This document shows, piece after piece, positions 1 through 8,519 of a stretch of 64,000 nt of DNA. The DNA comes from Crateriforma conspicua. Its GTDB lineage: Bacteria; Planctomycetota; Planctomycetia; Pirellulales; Pirellulaceae. The position numbers and the translations under genes were made by a program. A model generated the notes under the pieces. It had not been told where the DNA came from. It made no database searches and was given only the letters and a program-made list of their open reading frames with translations. The stretch is taken from positions 5,064,501 to 5,128,500 of the forward strand of contig NZ_CP036319.1 in NCBI RefSeq assembly GCF_007752935.1. The letters run 5' to 3'. The number at the start of each line of letters is the position of its first letter. Within the stretch, counting starts at the first letter, position 1.

Positions 1-51
1 GCCTGGATCCGGCCCCGCGGCAATCACGGACGGTCGAATAAGGAATTCACC

Positions 52-2286
52 ATGGGCGGAGTCCCGGTGCTACTGTTGGTCGCCGCATTGGGCATGGATA
101 GCGGCTGGTGCAGCGACGAAAACGGCGACACGCAATACATCATCCAGGTCGAACCCGACAAGTGGGATGACGTGCGTCGGGCCGGCGAGATCACCAGTAC
201 CTTGCCGGCGGAATTGCACGGTCGTGTCACGAAGGTCGTGATCCGAGTCGGGGATGATCCGCTGCCGCGGGACACCCCAGAGGTCGTCGTCCGAAAACCG
301 GCCGGCGGTTTTGGCGTGGTTTGCGATAGCCCCGTGATTCCCACCGTCGTCGATTGCGCCGATCTGGACGCGATGCCCGCACCCGCGATTTCGGACGCTG
401 CGTCTGGCACTGCTAAAGCGCGGTCCAAGAATCCTTCCACGGCGTCAGGGCAAACCGATCCCCGCGCGTCATCAGTTTCGGCCGAATCTGATGACCACCC
501 GACCACGCGGGTGATGAAGCCCGATCCACAGTTCGGCGGCTTCAATTTCCCTGGAACCTCCGCCAACAGCCAAACGAATACCGCCAGCCAGGCCGCCGAC
601 CCACGTTCCGGTGTGGTTCCACCACCGTCACCCAGTCGCGCCGCGACGGCCCAGCCCCGCGCCGGCGGTCCCAGCACGGCCCCGTCCACCGGACCAAACA
701 ATTATTGGCTGCCCGACGGCACCACGCCACGCACCACCCAAACATCGGCGGGCCCCTCGCAACCCAGCACCCAGCCGTCAAACGGCTTCAACACGACCGG
801 TTACCCCGGAACAGGCGGCCCAGAAACGACGCAGCAGGTTTCCAACACGACTCCCGTCCTGCCACCAGCTCCGTCAACCACATCGGCCGGTCCAGGGACC
901 GGCGCCGCATCGCCGACCGGTTCCGCGTCGTCGTTTGGACAAGTGCCGGACAACTTGAACATCAACGGCTATCGCAACACGGCCGCCAATTCGAGTGCGG
1001 ACGCCTACACCTACCGCAGCACGGAACCTTACCTGGGCCCGAAACCTCCATCGTCGCCGACCGGCTACGGCGCCGGCTCCTACCCGAACAGCAATCCCCC
1101 CGGTACCGGCGTGTCAGGAACCACGGCCACCGAGGCCCCCAATCCCTATCGCACGGACACAATCTCGGCCACGTGGAACCGAATGAATCCGACCGACATC
1201 CAGTGGAACATGAACCACGGCTGGACCCCGGAGACCTTCGAAAAGTTTCGCTTGCAGGGCGGCCATCTCTACAAGAACGCGTTGCCCGTCAATCCCCAGG
1301 GCTACCCCATCAACGCCCAGTACCAAGCAGTGTCCAACCAACAAGTGGCTTTGGAATACGTGACGCCTCGGTTGGCCAGCGCCGGAAACGGAACGCCCGC
1401 GACCGGCGTTTCCACGGGGACACCGTCAACCACCGGCGCGCCGGCCGGACGCGTCCCCAGTTATGACAATCCCCTGTTTGCACAAGGCGGCAACGCACCC
1501 GGGTCCGGGACCAACGCCGGCGGCGGTTCACCGACCGACATCTTGCCGCCGCCCGTGTTCCCGGGATCCGACTCGGCGAATGACCGCTATCGGACCGGCG
1601 CCCCATACGCAACGACCACCGATCCGCGTCTTCGTTCAAACGACCCGCGTGGCCCAGATGGCGGGTACGCCGATTCCAGATACGCCCGTGATCGTGGCTA
1701 CCCGACCGATCGATTCGGTGACGATGCCGATCTGCGTTATGCCGACAGCCGATCCCGTGGCTCGGATCCCCGAGCCAGCGATCCACGATTGGACGATCGC
1801 TACCGAGACAGCCGTTTGGTGGATTCTCGATATTCGGACGATCGTCGAATCCCCCGGCGTGACAATTCCGACTCGTTATCGGACTCCTATCGTGGCGATC
1901 GATACGCTCAACTCGATCGTGGTGACAGCCGCTTGGATGCCGACGCTTCTTACCGAGACCGGCTTTCGTCGTCCCGGGATGTTCCGAGCTCTCGCGTGGT
2001 AGGTGATCGACCGACCACGAATGACTCGGCGTTGCCGCCACGTGTGGCCGCCGGCCAATCCCCCAGCCCCAGCGACCGAACCTCCAACGTACAACCGTCA
2101 AAGGCGGAAGAGGTCGATCCGCGGGCAAAGAAATTGATTGCAGCGCAACCTTTCTTCACCACGTTCCTATTGCTATCAATCGTTGGTAACGTTTACTTAG
2201 TCTTCTGGTTGAAGGGGCTACGACAGCAGTTTCGCGAGATGGTGATCGCAAAACGATCCACCGGCGCGGGACTACCGTCAGACTGA
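52..2286 (+). CDS. Low-complexity exported or membrane-anchored hypothetical protein
   Basis: This 744-residue protein has no family I recognise. It opens with a short hydrophobic stretch (MGGVPVLLLVAALGM), possibly a secretion signal. A small folded-looking region follows (about residues 25-100), then some 400 residues dominated by Ser, Thr, Pro, Gly and Asn. Residues about 530-640 are rich in Asp, Arg, Tyr and Ser, with recurring DSR and RYADSR units. A single C-terminal membrane segment lies at about residues 700-720, followed by a basic tail. The architecture suggests a long flexible stalk carried by the C-terminal helix. AAGGA at 43-47 with 7-nt spacing supports the ATG at 52, but the frame is open to the window edge, so a longer N-terminus cannot be excluded. 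No function can be assigned. Confidence 0.75.
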   Translation: MGGVPVLLLVAALGMDSGWCSDENGDTQYIIQVEPDKWDDVRRAGEITSTLPAELHGRVTKVVIRVGDDPLPRDTPEVVVRKPAGGFGVVCDSPVIPTVVDCADLDAMPAPAISDAASGTAKARSKNPSTASGQTDPRASSVSAESDDHPTTRVMKPDPQFGGFNFPGTSANSQTNTASQAADPRSGVVPPPSPSRAATAQPRAGGPSTAPSTGPNNYWLPDGTTPRTTQTSAGPSQPSTQPSNGFNTTGYPGTGGPETTQQVSNTTPVLPPAPSTTSAGPGTGAASPTGSASSFGQVPDNLNINGYRNTAANSSADAYTYRSTEPYLGPKPPSSPTGYGAGSYPNSNPPGTGVSGTTATEAPNPYRTDTISATWNRMNPTDIQWNMNHGWTPETFEKFRLQGGHLYKNALPVNPQGYPINAQYQAVSNQQVALEYVTPRLASAGNGTPATGVSTGTPSTTGAPAGRVPSYDNPLFAQGGNAPGSGTNAGGGSPTDILPPPVFPGSDSANDRYRTGAPYATTTDPRLRSNDPRGPDGGYADSRYARDRGYPTDRFGDDADLRYADSRSRGSDPRASDPRLDDRYRDSRLVDSRYSDDRRIPRRDNSDSLSDSYRGDRYAQLDRGDSRLDADASYRDRLSSSRDVPSSRVVGDRPTTNDSALPPRVAAGQSPSPSDRTSNVQPSKAEEVDPRAKKLIAAQPFFTTFLLLSIVGNVYLVFWLKGLRQQFREMVIAKRSTGAGLPSD

Positions 2287-2411
2287 CAGACCAATTCAAG
2301 GGGCAAGGCGGGGTTCCACAGATGGATGAATCCCACCATAATTACACTTAGTAATGGATTTTGCCCTTCAATTATCAGCCTCGCACTACCCTACTCGCGT
2401 AAACTGTATTA

Positions 2412-2434
2412 CCCCTTGATAGGGGACTTTTTTT
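2412..2434 (+). terminator. Candidate rho-independent terminator
   Basis: CCCCT (2412-2416), loop TGAT and AGGGG (2421-2425) form a short perfect hairpin, followed after two bases by seven T. It lies about 125 bases past the stop of the low-complexity protein and on the same strand. The five-pair stem is short, so the call is moderate. Confidence 0.5.
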
Positions 2435-2651
2435 CAGTGCTGTTTTTCGGCTCGTTTCCGCGTCATCCTAAGGGACCCGACGCGGGGATCATCCGATCCC
2501 TCACTGGAGGAAAGTGATTCACCTGTCACCGTGATGTGCCACGGACGTCTCCAATTCTGGGGTGTCCGAAAAGCGTCGGCGACGGTCAGGTGTGTTGTGT
2601 GAGGGGTTTGACGTGGCCGTGACTGGTGGGGAACTTAAGCCTCCCTATTGG

Positions 2652-2667
2652 TGGCACGCAACATGCA
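2652..2667 (+). promoter_or_regulatory. Sigma-54 (RpoN) promoter
   Basis: The sequence TGGCACGCAACATGCA carries GG at 2653-2654 and GC at 2665-2666, separated by exactly ten bases. This is the invariant -24/-12 spacing of sigma-54 promoters, and the TGGCACG half is a full consensus match. Predicted transcription starts near 2678, about 48 bases before the response-regulator ATG. Sigma-54 promoters need an AAA+ enhancer-binding protein, and none is encoded in this window. The call rests on sequence match only. Confidence 0.7.
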
Positions 2668-2725
2668 GTGTCCGCCGATGTCGGGGTGAGAGTGTCACCC
2701 ATCAAAATGAAAGAGGAGTCAGAGA

Positions 2726-3358
2726 ATGACCAAGAACCTATTAATCGTCGACGATCACGAGATCGTCCGCATGGGGCTGAAAGTTGCGCTGCAAGACACC
2801 GACATTCAGATCGTTGGTGAAGCGGCGTCGGCTGCTGAGGGGCTGGCAGCGGTTGAAAAATTGAACCCGGACGCGGTCCTGTTGGACATCCGGATGGACG
2901 GCGGCGATGGGCTTAACGCCTTGGGCCGTTTGAAGCTGGACCACCCGGATCTGCCGATCATGTTGTTCAGCGCTTATGACAACCCGACCTACATCGCTCG
3001 CGCCGTGGCATTGGGTGCCGCCGGATACGTGCTGAAGTCGGCATCGAACGACCGCCTGATCGAAGCCCTGCAAATGGCTTTGGCCGGCGAATCGGCTTGG
3101 ACCCGCGAAGAACTGCGACGCGTCACCGGCGCGCTGGCAACGCCGCGAATGAGCCAAGACATCGAAGTTCCGTTGACCCAACGCGAAAGCGAAGTCCTGC
3201 GTCAAATGGCTCTTGGCCTGACCAACAAGGAAATCGCAAAGATGCTGGGAATTAGCTACGAAACGGTCAAGGAACACGTCCAGCACATCCTGCGAAAGAT
3301 CGGTGTTTCCGACCGTACGCAAGCCGCGGTTTGGGCCGTTCGCAAAAACTTGGTCTGA
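2726..3358 (+). CDS. NarL/FixJ-type two-component response regulator
   Basis: This is a 210-residue DNA-binding response regulator. Residues 1-120 form the receiver domain, with the acidic pair D9/D10, phospho-acceptor D54 (VLLDIRMDGG), S82 and the conserved K104. Residues about 148-206 form the LuxR-type helix-turn-helix (LTQRESEVLRQ, LTNKEIAKMLGIS, VKEHVQHILRKIGV). The length is typical of the family. AGGAG at 2714-2718, 7 bases from the ATG, supports the start. No histidine kinase lies next to it, so it is an orphan regulator. The sigma-54 promoter upstream suggests conditional expression. Its target genes cannot be inferred from the sequence. Confidence 0.95.
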   Translation: MTKNLLIVDDHEIVRMGLKVALQDTDIQIVGEAASAAEGLAAVEKLNPDAVLLDIRMDGGDGLNALGRLKLDHPDLPIMLFSAYDNPTYIARAVALGAAGYVLKSASNDRLIEALQMALAGESAWTREELRRVTGALATPRMSQDIEVPLTQRESEVLRQMALGLTNKEIAKMLGISYETVKEHVQHILRKIGVSDRTQAAVWAVRKNLV

Positions 3359-3390
3359 TCGATCCACCACTTTGATTAGGGCATTCCACA

Positions 3391-4782
3391 ATGCCGGATT
3401 TGGGAATGCCTGAAACGGCGTTGCGGTCGTTTCGGCTGTCAATGCGTACCGAGAGGTACGATTACCGTACGCCGATGAAATTTGGCGGCCGGGTGGTGAA
3501 TGACGTGACCGTGGCTTCGGTCGATTGCCAGGCGGAAACGTCGATCGGCAGTGCGACGGGTTTCGGTTCGATGACGATGGGGGTCGCCTGGGCTTGGCCC
3601 GACCCCGATCTGACGGCAGACCAAAAGCTAGAAATCGTTCTGGAGTTGATGGAACGTCTGGTCGAATTGTTCAACGATTCGGCCTTGGCGGGCCACCCGC
3701 TGGACATCTGCCACCAGTTGGCCGAACAGCGATCGGCCATCGCGGACCAGATCTATATGGAACGCGGACTGGGCGAAACGATCCCAGAATTGGCGATATT
3801 GCTGGCCGCTTCGCCCATCGAGGCGGCGATATTCGATGCTCATGGCAAGTCCAACGGGCAAAGCAGTTACGCTTTGCTGGGCCGGGACCATCTTCCCGGG
3901 GATCTGTCACGTTTTCTGGGTGACGATTACCGCAATGTGTTCCTTGACGAACTGATCCGCCCCCAACCAGTGGATCAGTTGCCGCTGTATCACCTGGTCG
4001 GCGCGTTGGATCCGTTGACCGACGCCGACGTCCAGACACCCGTGAGCGATGGGTTACCCGAGACGCTGGGGCAATGGATCCAACGAAACGGGCTGACCCA
4101 CCTGAAGATCAAGCTGGACGGCGACGATCTGCAGTGGGACGCCGACCGTGTCGCTCGCGTCCATGCGGTGGCAACGCAAACACGTCCCGATCTGGGCGAC
4201 GGTTGGTCATTTTCGTTGGATTTCAACGAGCGCTGTCGTGACGAAGATTACGTCTTGCAGATGCTGGACCTGTTGCAGCGGGACGCCCCCGAAGCGTTGC
4301 GATGCGTGGGCTACATCGAACAACCAACGCATCGTGATTTAACGCGGCGACCGGCGATCACAATGCACCGGGTCGCAGAAAGCCTTCCTGTCGTGATCGA
4401 CGAATCTTTGGTGGACCTTCACAGTCTGCGGACGGCGATCGCCCAGGGCTATTCGGGGATCGCGTTGAAGGCCTGCAAGGGCCACTGCGAAGCGATTCTG
4501 TTGGGCGCTGTGGCCGTTCGCGAAGGCCTGTATCTGTGCGTCCAAGACCTGACTTGCGTCGGCGCATCGCTGTTGCATTCCGCGTCGCTGGCAGCACACA
4601 TCCCGGGCGTGACGGCGATCGAAAGCAACGGTCGCCAATATTGCCCACAGGGAAACCAGCGGTGGATGGAAGGATTCGGCGAATTCTTTGAAATCCGCGA
4701 CGGCCGAGTGCCCACTGCAAGGCTGGCGGGGCCCGGGCTGGGATACGGCGACGATCCCGCTTGGGAATCCGACACGGCCTGA
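3391..4782 (+). CDS. Enolase-superfamily enzyme (muconate-lactonizing/dipeptide-epimerase-like)
   Basis: The protein has the enolase-superfamily plan: an N-terminal capping domain and a C-terminal barrel. Expected catalytic groups are in place: the K239-x-K241 pair (LKIKLDG), metal ligands D277 (SLDFNE), E310 (YIEQP) and D337 (VIDES), and the second base K360 (IALKACKG). This places it in the muconate lactonizing enzyme/epimerase branch, in which a base removes a proton alpha to a carboxylate held by Mg2+. At 463 residues it is longer than the usual 350-400, mainly through the N-terminal domain. It follows the response regulator by 32 bases. The substrate is unknown, and no neighbouring gene suggests one. 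An alternative ATG lies at 3406. Confidence 0.85.
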   Translation: MPDLGMPETALRSFRLSMRTERYDYRTPMKFGGRVVNDVTVASVDCQAETSIGSATGFGSMTMGVAWAWPDPDLTADQKLEIVLELMERLVELFNDSALAGHPLDICHQLAEQRSAIADQIYMERGLGETIPELAILLAASPIEAAIFDAHGKSNGQSSYALLGRDHLPGDLSRFLGDDYRNVFLDELIRPQPVDQLPLYHLVGALDPLTDADVQTPVSDGLPETLGQWIQRNGLTHLKIKLDGDDLQWDADRVARVHAVATQTRPDLGDGWSFSLDFNERCRDEDYVLQMLDLLQRDAPEALRCVGYIEQPTHRDLTRRPAITMHRVAESLPVVIDESLVDLHSLRTAIAQGYSGIALKACKGHCEAILLGAVAVREGLYLCVQDLTCVGASLLHSASLAAHIPGVTAIESNGRQYCPQGNQRWMEGFGEFFEIRDGRVPTARLAGPGLGYGDDPAWESDTA

Positions 4783-5046
4783 ACGATGGCGATCAACCGA
4801 CGGCCCGTCATGGTGCGTCGTTTGGGCGCATAGAGCCAGCGGCCAGGGTGACCTGCCCACATGCGGACACCACCATTTTGCCGCCAGAACAACAATCCAA
4901 TTTGGTGCCAAGATTTTTCCAATTTCTACGGCGCCATCTAGAATGCCATGACGACGTGTGTGTCGACGGTCCGTGTATGGACGATCGAGACCGCAGCATC
5001 GGGGGCCTCGACCGAAACATTGACGCATGCAAGTGGTTTCAATGGT

Positions 5047-6456
5047 ATGAACACATTCCGAATTTTGGCGGCGTTGACCGCCCCGATGATTCTGGCAACC
5101 ACGCTTTGCGCCCAACCGCCTTTTGGCGGACGCGGCGGTGACCGGGGCGATTTTGGCGGACGCGGTGGTGGACCTCCCGGCGGTGGCTTCGGGGACCGCG
5201 GCGGATTCGGCGGGCGTGGCGGCGGACCTCCCGGTGGCGGTTTTGGTGATCGCGGCGGATTCGGCGGGCGTGGCGGTGGACCTCCCGGCGGTGGTTTCGG
5301 GGACCGCGGCGGTGATCGAGGCGGCCGCGGTGGCGATCGCGGCGGTGGCGGCGGACCGAGTGATTTCCTGAGCCGATTGGATCGCAACGGAAACGGCGTC
5401 TTGGATCCCGACGAACAACAGGGCCCCGCCCAATTCCTGATCGGTCGCTTGCAGCGCGAAGATTCCAGCATTCGCCCCGGATCCCCCATTCCAATTTCCA
5501 AGGTCACCAGTGCCTTTGAAAAGATGCGTGGCGGCGGCGGCGATTCGCGTGACCGCCGCGATTCCCGCAGCGATCCCGCCAACGATGCAATGGAGGTCGA
5601 ATTGTTGGTTCCTGGATTCGACGCCGTGGTCGAATTCGATCCCATTTTGGGCTTCGGACCCAACGCGGAAATGTTGGCTGTCCCTGTCAGCGACGCAGAT
5701 CGACGCGAAGCGACCGAACGGATGCAGCGTTACGACCGCAACAAAGACGGCTTTCTTAGCAGCAATGAAATGGAGCGATTTTCCGGGGATCCGATGGCGT
5801 TTGACCGAAACAAGGACGGAAAGCTGAGCTTGGACGAATTAGCCGTTCGCTATGCCAGACGTCGCGAGGCCCGCGAAGACGATCAGCAAAGACGCGATAG
5901 TGATCGTCGCCGCTCTGACGATCGAGAAGATTCCGAACCGGTGGATCGTTATGACGGTCGAAAGTCGTATCGAATCATCGCCGGCGATGGCACCGACGGA
6001 TTGCCGGGCTGGTTCATCGACCGCGATGGCGACAAGGACGGTCAGGTGCTGATGTCGGAATACACCAGTGAATGGACCGACGCTGTGGTCAAGGAATTCA
6101 ACGGATGGGACCGAAACGGCGACGGAACCATCACCAGTGATGAAGCCAGGATCGGTGTCGAACGTGGCCCGGTCAGTTCCGGCGGCGGATCACCCGCCCC
6201 ATCGTCGATCGCTAGTTCATCGTCCAGTTCGTCGGCCACCGCCAACGCGACGGCAGGCGATGTGGAAGTCAGCGATCGCGACATGGCCTATGCCGAACGC
6301 ATCGTGAAGCGGTACGACGCCAACGGTGACGGGGTGCTGGTGCCATCGGAATATGAGAACATGCTGATGAAGCCGACCGGTGCGGACACCGACCGCGACG
6401 GTCGCGTTTCGATTCGTGAATACGCCGAATCCATGGCACGTCGACGCGCCCAATGA
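5047..6456 (+). CDS. Secreted Gly-rich EF-hand repeat protein
   Basis: I start the 469-residue protein at the ATG at 5047, because residues 1-22 (MNTFRILAALTAPMILATTLC) form a clear signal peptide, whereas the longer frame from 4948 puts 33 unlikely residues in front. A Gly/Arg-rich segment (about residues 26-110) contains three near-identical 18-residue units. At least six calcium-loop motifs follow, including DRNGNGVLDPDE, DRNKDGFLSSNE, DRNKDGKLSLDE, DRNGDGTITSDE, DANGDGVLVPSE and DTDRDGRVSIRE. It is probably a periplasmic or secreted calcium-binding protein, of a type common in planctomycetes. Its stop overlaps the start of the next gene by four bases, implying translational coupling. Confidence 0.85.
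   Translation: MNTFRILAALTAPMILATTLCAQPPFGGRGGDRGDFGGRGGGPPGGGFGDRGGFGGRGGGPPGGGFGDRGGFGGRGGGPPGGGFGDRGGDRGGRGGDRGGGGGPSDFLSRLDRNGNGVLDPDEQQGPAQFLIGRLQREDSSIRPGSPIPISKVTSAFEKMRGGGGDSRDRRDSRSDPANDAMEVELLVPGFDAVVEFDPILGFGPNAEMLAVPVSDADRREATERMQRYDRNKDGFLSSNEMERFSGDPMAFDRNKDGKLSLDELAVRYARRREAREDDQQRRDSDRRRSDDREDSEPVDRYDGRKSYRIIAGDGTDGLPGWFIDRDGDKDGQVLMSEYTSEWTDAVVKEFNGWDRNGDGTITSDEARIGVERGPVSSGGGSPAPSSIASSSSSSSATANATAGDVEVSDRDMAYAERIVKRYDANGDGVLVPSEYENMLMKPTGADTDRDGRVSIREYAESMARRRAQ
5152..5313 (+). repeat. Three tandem 54-bp repeats in coding sequence
   Basis: Three consecutive copies of a 54-bp unit encode FGGRGGGPPGGGFGDRGG. Nearly all differences between copies are at third codon positions. 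Copy number could vary between strains through slippage or recombination without breaking the frame. Confidence 0.85.
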
Positions 6457-7583
6457 CAACTCCGCCGGTCATCACTCGTTTAAGCGACCCCGAATTCGGA
6501 TCGCTATGTGATGACTTGGCCGCCCAAGCTTCCCTATGGAACGCTCCGGAACACTGGCCCGGTGGTCCGATTCACCAGTGCGCCGCGTCCGGTGCCTTAC
6601 GATGGACACTTTCGTCCGACCATGGCGGTGTCGATTGGTCGCCCGACCGTCAGTTGTTGGCTTACCATCGACTGGCTCAAGCCGATCTGACGACGACGTT
6701 CGTCCTGACCCAGTACGCCGGTGCCTGCCGTCGGATCGCGGGCAGTGAAAACGCCGCGATTCGTGCCCGGCACGTGGAAGCGTTGCTGTCAGGTGATCGC
6801 TTTGGAACCGTCGGGATTAGCCATTTGACCACAAGCCGACGCCACTTGGACCGTCCCATTCTGTCGGCCCGCCAAACCGATGACGGTGGCTTGGTTCTTT
6901 CCGGCGTCGCCCCATGGGTGACCGGTGCCGCTCACGCCGAAGTGATCGTCCTAGGTGCGACTCTGGACGACGGCCGAGAGGCATTGGTGGCGGTGCCCAC
7001 CGACTTGGCCGGCGTCCATTGCGGCCCGGGAGTTTCGATGATCGCATTGTCGGCCAGCTGCACCGACATGGTCCGTCTGGATGACGTTGTCGTGTCCCCA
7101 TCGATGATCGTCGCCGGTCCGGTCGATGACGTGATGAGCACCGGGTCGGGCGGGGGAACCGGCGGGCTGCAGACATCCGCCCTGGCTTTGGGGCTGGCGG
7201 CAACGGCCATCGATTTTTTGGCCGATGAATCCGACGCGAGACCCGAACTGACACCGATTGCGGATCAGCTGAAACGCGACTGCGAAGCACAACTGGACGA
7301 TCTGCTGACGGCCGCGAACCCGCCGGGCGAAGACCAACATCAGGTGCACAAAACCGAGGCCCCCTGTGACCCGATGGCCATTCGAGGCCGGGCCAATGAC
7401 TTGGTCATGCGTTGCACGCAAGCCGCGATGACCGCCGCCAAGGGTGCGGGTTTTGTCGAAGGCCATCCAGTGGGACGGTGGTGCCGCGAAGCCCTTTTCT
7501 TTTTGGTCTGGAGCTGTCCACAACCGATCGCCCAAAACCATCTTTGCAATCTTGCCGGCGTGTCGGGCGACACCGCCGGCTGA
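6453..7583 (+). CDS. Acyl-CoA dehydrogenase-like flavoprotein
   Basis: The 376-residue protein has the N-terminal helical and middle beta features of acyl-CoA dehydrogenases. GVDWSPDRQLLAYHRLAQAD aligns with the region just before the flavin site, and FGTVGISHLTTSRRH and VLSGVAPWVTGAAHA resemble the flavin/substrate region. The C-terminal part (KGAGFVEGHPVGRWCREALF) resembles the HpaB-like or type-2 C-terminal domain more than classical dehydrogenases, and I cannot place the usual catalytic glutamate. The ATG overlaps the EF-hand gene stop (ATGA), suggesting co-translation with a functionally unrelated-looking partner. Acyl-CoA oxidation is likely by family, but substrate and activity are uncertain. 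Confidence 0.75.
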   Translation: MTTPPVITRLSDPEFGSLCDDLAAQASLWNAPEHWPGGPIHQCAASGALRWTLSSDHGGVDWSPDRQLLAYHRLAQADLTTTFVLTQYAGACRRIAGSENAAIRARHVEALLSGDRFGTVGISHLTTSRRHLDRPILSARQTDDGGLVLSGVAPWVTGAAHAEVIVLGATLDDGREALVAVPTDLAGVHCGPGVSMIALSASCTDMVRLDDVVVSPSMIVAGPVDDVMSTGSGGGTGGLQTSALALGLAATAIDFLADESDARPELTPIADQLKRDCEAQLDDLLTAANPPGEDQHQVHKTEAPCDPMAIRGRANDLVMRCTQAAMTAAKGAGFVEGHPVGRWCREALFFLVWSCPQPIAQNHLCNLAGVSGDTAG

Positions 7584-7615
7584 TGTCCTTTCCGTGGCGT
7601 CGATTGCGGGCCGCT

Positions 7616-8290
7616 CTATTCCGGCTGGGCAAGTTGCCAATGAATGAAGTCCGATTCCGCTTCATTGAAGTCGGTGATTTTGTCGACCAGCGGCATCTTG
7701 ATCACTTTGACCTCCGGCTCGGACTCTAACTCGGCGTTACGAATGAAGCTCTTTTTCGCACTGAACTTGGGTTTCTGCATTGCCGATTCCAAAGTCCCGT
7801 GATCGGCATCGACTTTCTTGTTGATGTAATAGCGAACAAACGTGTCGTTGGAACCACCACCGAATAACACGTCGACCACGTTGTCGTCGCCGCCGTCCAA
7901 GTAATCGCTGGCCGGACCGCCGAACAGCATGTCTTCGCCCTCGCCGCCGTACTGGACGCTGACCAAATGGTCGGCTCCCTCATCCACAAAATCATCGACA
8001 TCGTCAAAGAAGCAGATGTCGTCCCCTCGCAGCCCGAAGAAGATGACCAAGACCAATTCGTCGAACTCGAACTTTTGCTTGATGTTGTCGGTGTGGTTCC
8101 AGTTGTCCGCTTCGGGGTAGGTCAACTTGATTTTGAATTCATCTCCGTCAACCGAGATCTTGCATTCGTCGTCCAGATCGGTGCCGGTGACCGTGACGAT
8201 TCGGTTGACTTCGTCATAGACGATCGACTGGGCCGGTGCGTTGGTCCAAGCCAGGGCACACAAACACAGTACAGCGAACAGACGTTTCAT
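7616..8290 (-). CDS. Secreted RTX-like calcium-binding protein
   Basis: This is a 224-residue exported protein. Residues 1-21 (MKRLFAVLCLCALAWTNAPAQ) are a signal peptide. The middle is very acidic and contains nonapeptide-like motifs (YGGEGEDMLFGGPASDYLDGG, LFGGGSNDTF) like those of hemolysin-type calcium-binding repeats. Only about three units are present, far fewer than in true RTX toxins, and the C-terminus is basic. GGAG eight bases before the ATG supports the start. It converges with the acyl-CoA dehydrogenase gene, with only 32 bases between stops. It is probably a periplasmic or secreted calcium-stabilised protein; the function is unknown. Confidence 0.7.
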   Translation of the reverse strand: MKRLFAVLCLCALAWTNAPAQSIVYDEVNRIVTVTGTDLDDECKISVDGDEFKIKLTYPEADNWNHTDNIKQKFEFDELVLVIFFGLRGDDICFFDDVDDFVDEGADHLVSVQYGGEGEDMLFGGPASDYLDGGDDNVVDVLFGGGSNDTFVRYYINKKVDADHGTLESAMQKPKFSAKKSFIRNAELESEPEVKVIKMPLVDKITDFNEAESDFIHWQLAQPE

Positions 8291-8519
8291 CGGGTTTCTC
8301 CCATGCAGGCAGGGTTTCAGGTGGACGCCGAAACGCGATCCGCTCGGTTGCCGGCGTGTTTGTTTCTGATCTACCCAGCGTGGAAGTCACGTCGATGCAA
8401 CGGGCAAAAACCGCCGACAGTCCACGAAGCGGTGCCGTCACCTACCAGAAGTGGACATCAGCCGCCAAAATTCAGCGTCTGAGACACTTGGCACTCGTTC
8501 CCAACAACCTTCGTCAGCG

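Larger units (their letters stand above)
2287..2725. other. Intergenic region with terminator and sigma-54 promoter
   Basis: A 439-base gap lies between the low-complexity protein and the response regulator. It holds the hairpin at 2412-2434 and the sigma-54 site at 2652-2667. A 63-codon frame at 2326-2517 runs straight through the hairpin, has no ribosome binding site and is not credible. I see no other structure. Confidence 0.6.

Noticed and set aside
1310-2128. 272-codon minus-strand open frame
   Set aside because: It is antisense to the low-complexity gene and rich in Arg, His and Trp, as reverse frames of repetitive Asp/Arg coding sequence usually are.
2326-2517. 63-codon plus-strand frame
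   Set aside because: It runs through the hairpin-plus-T-run at 2412-2434 and has no ribosome binding site.
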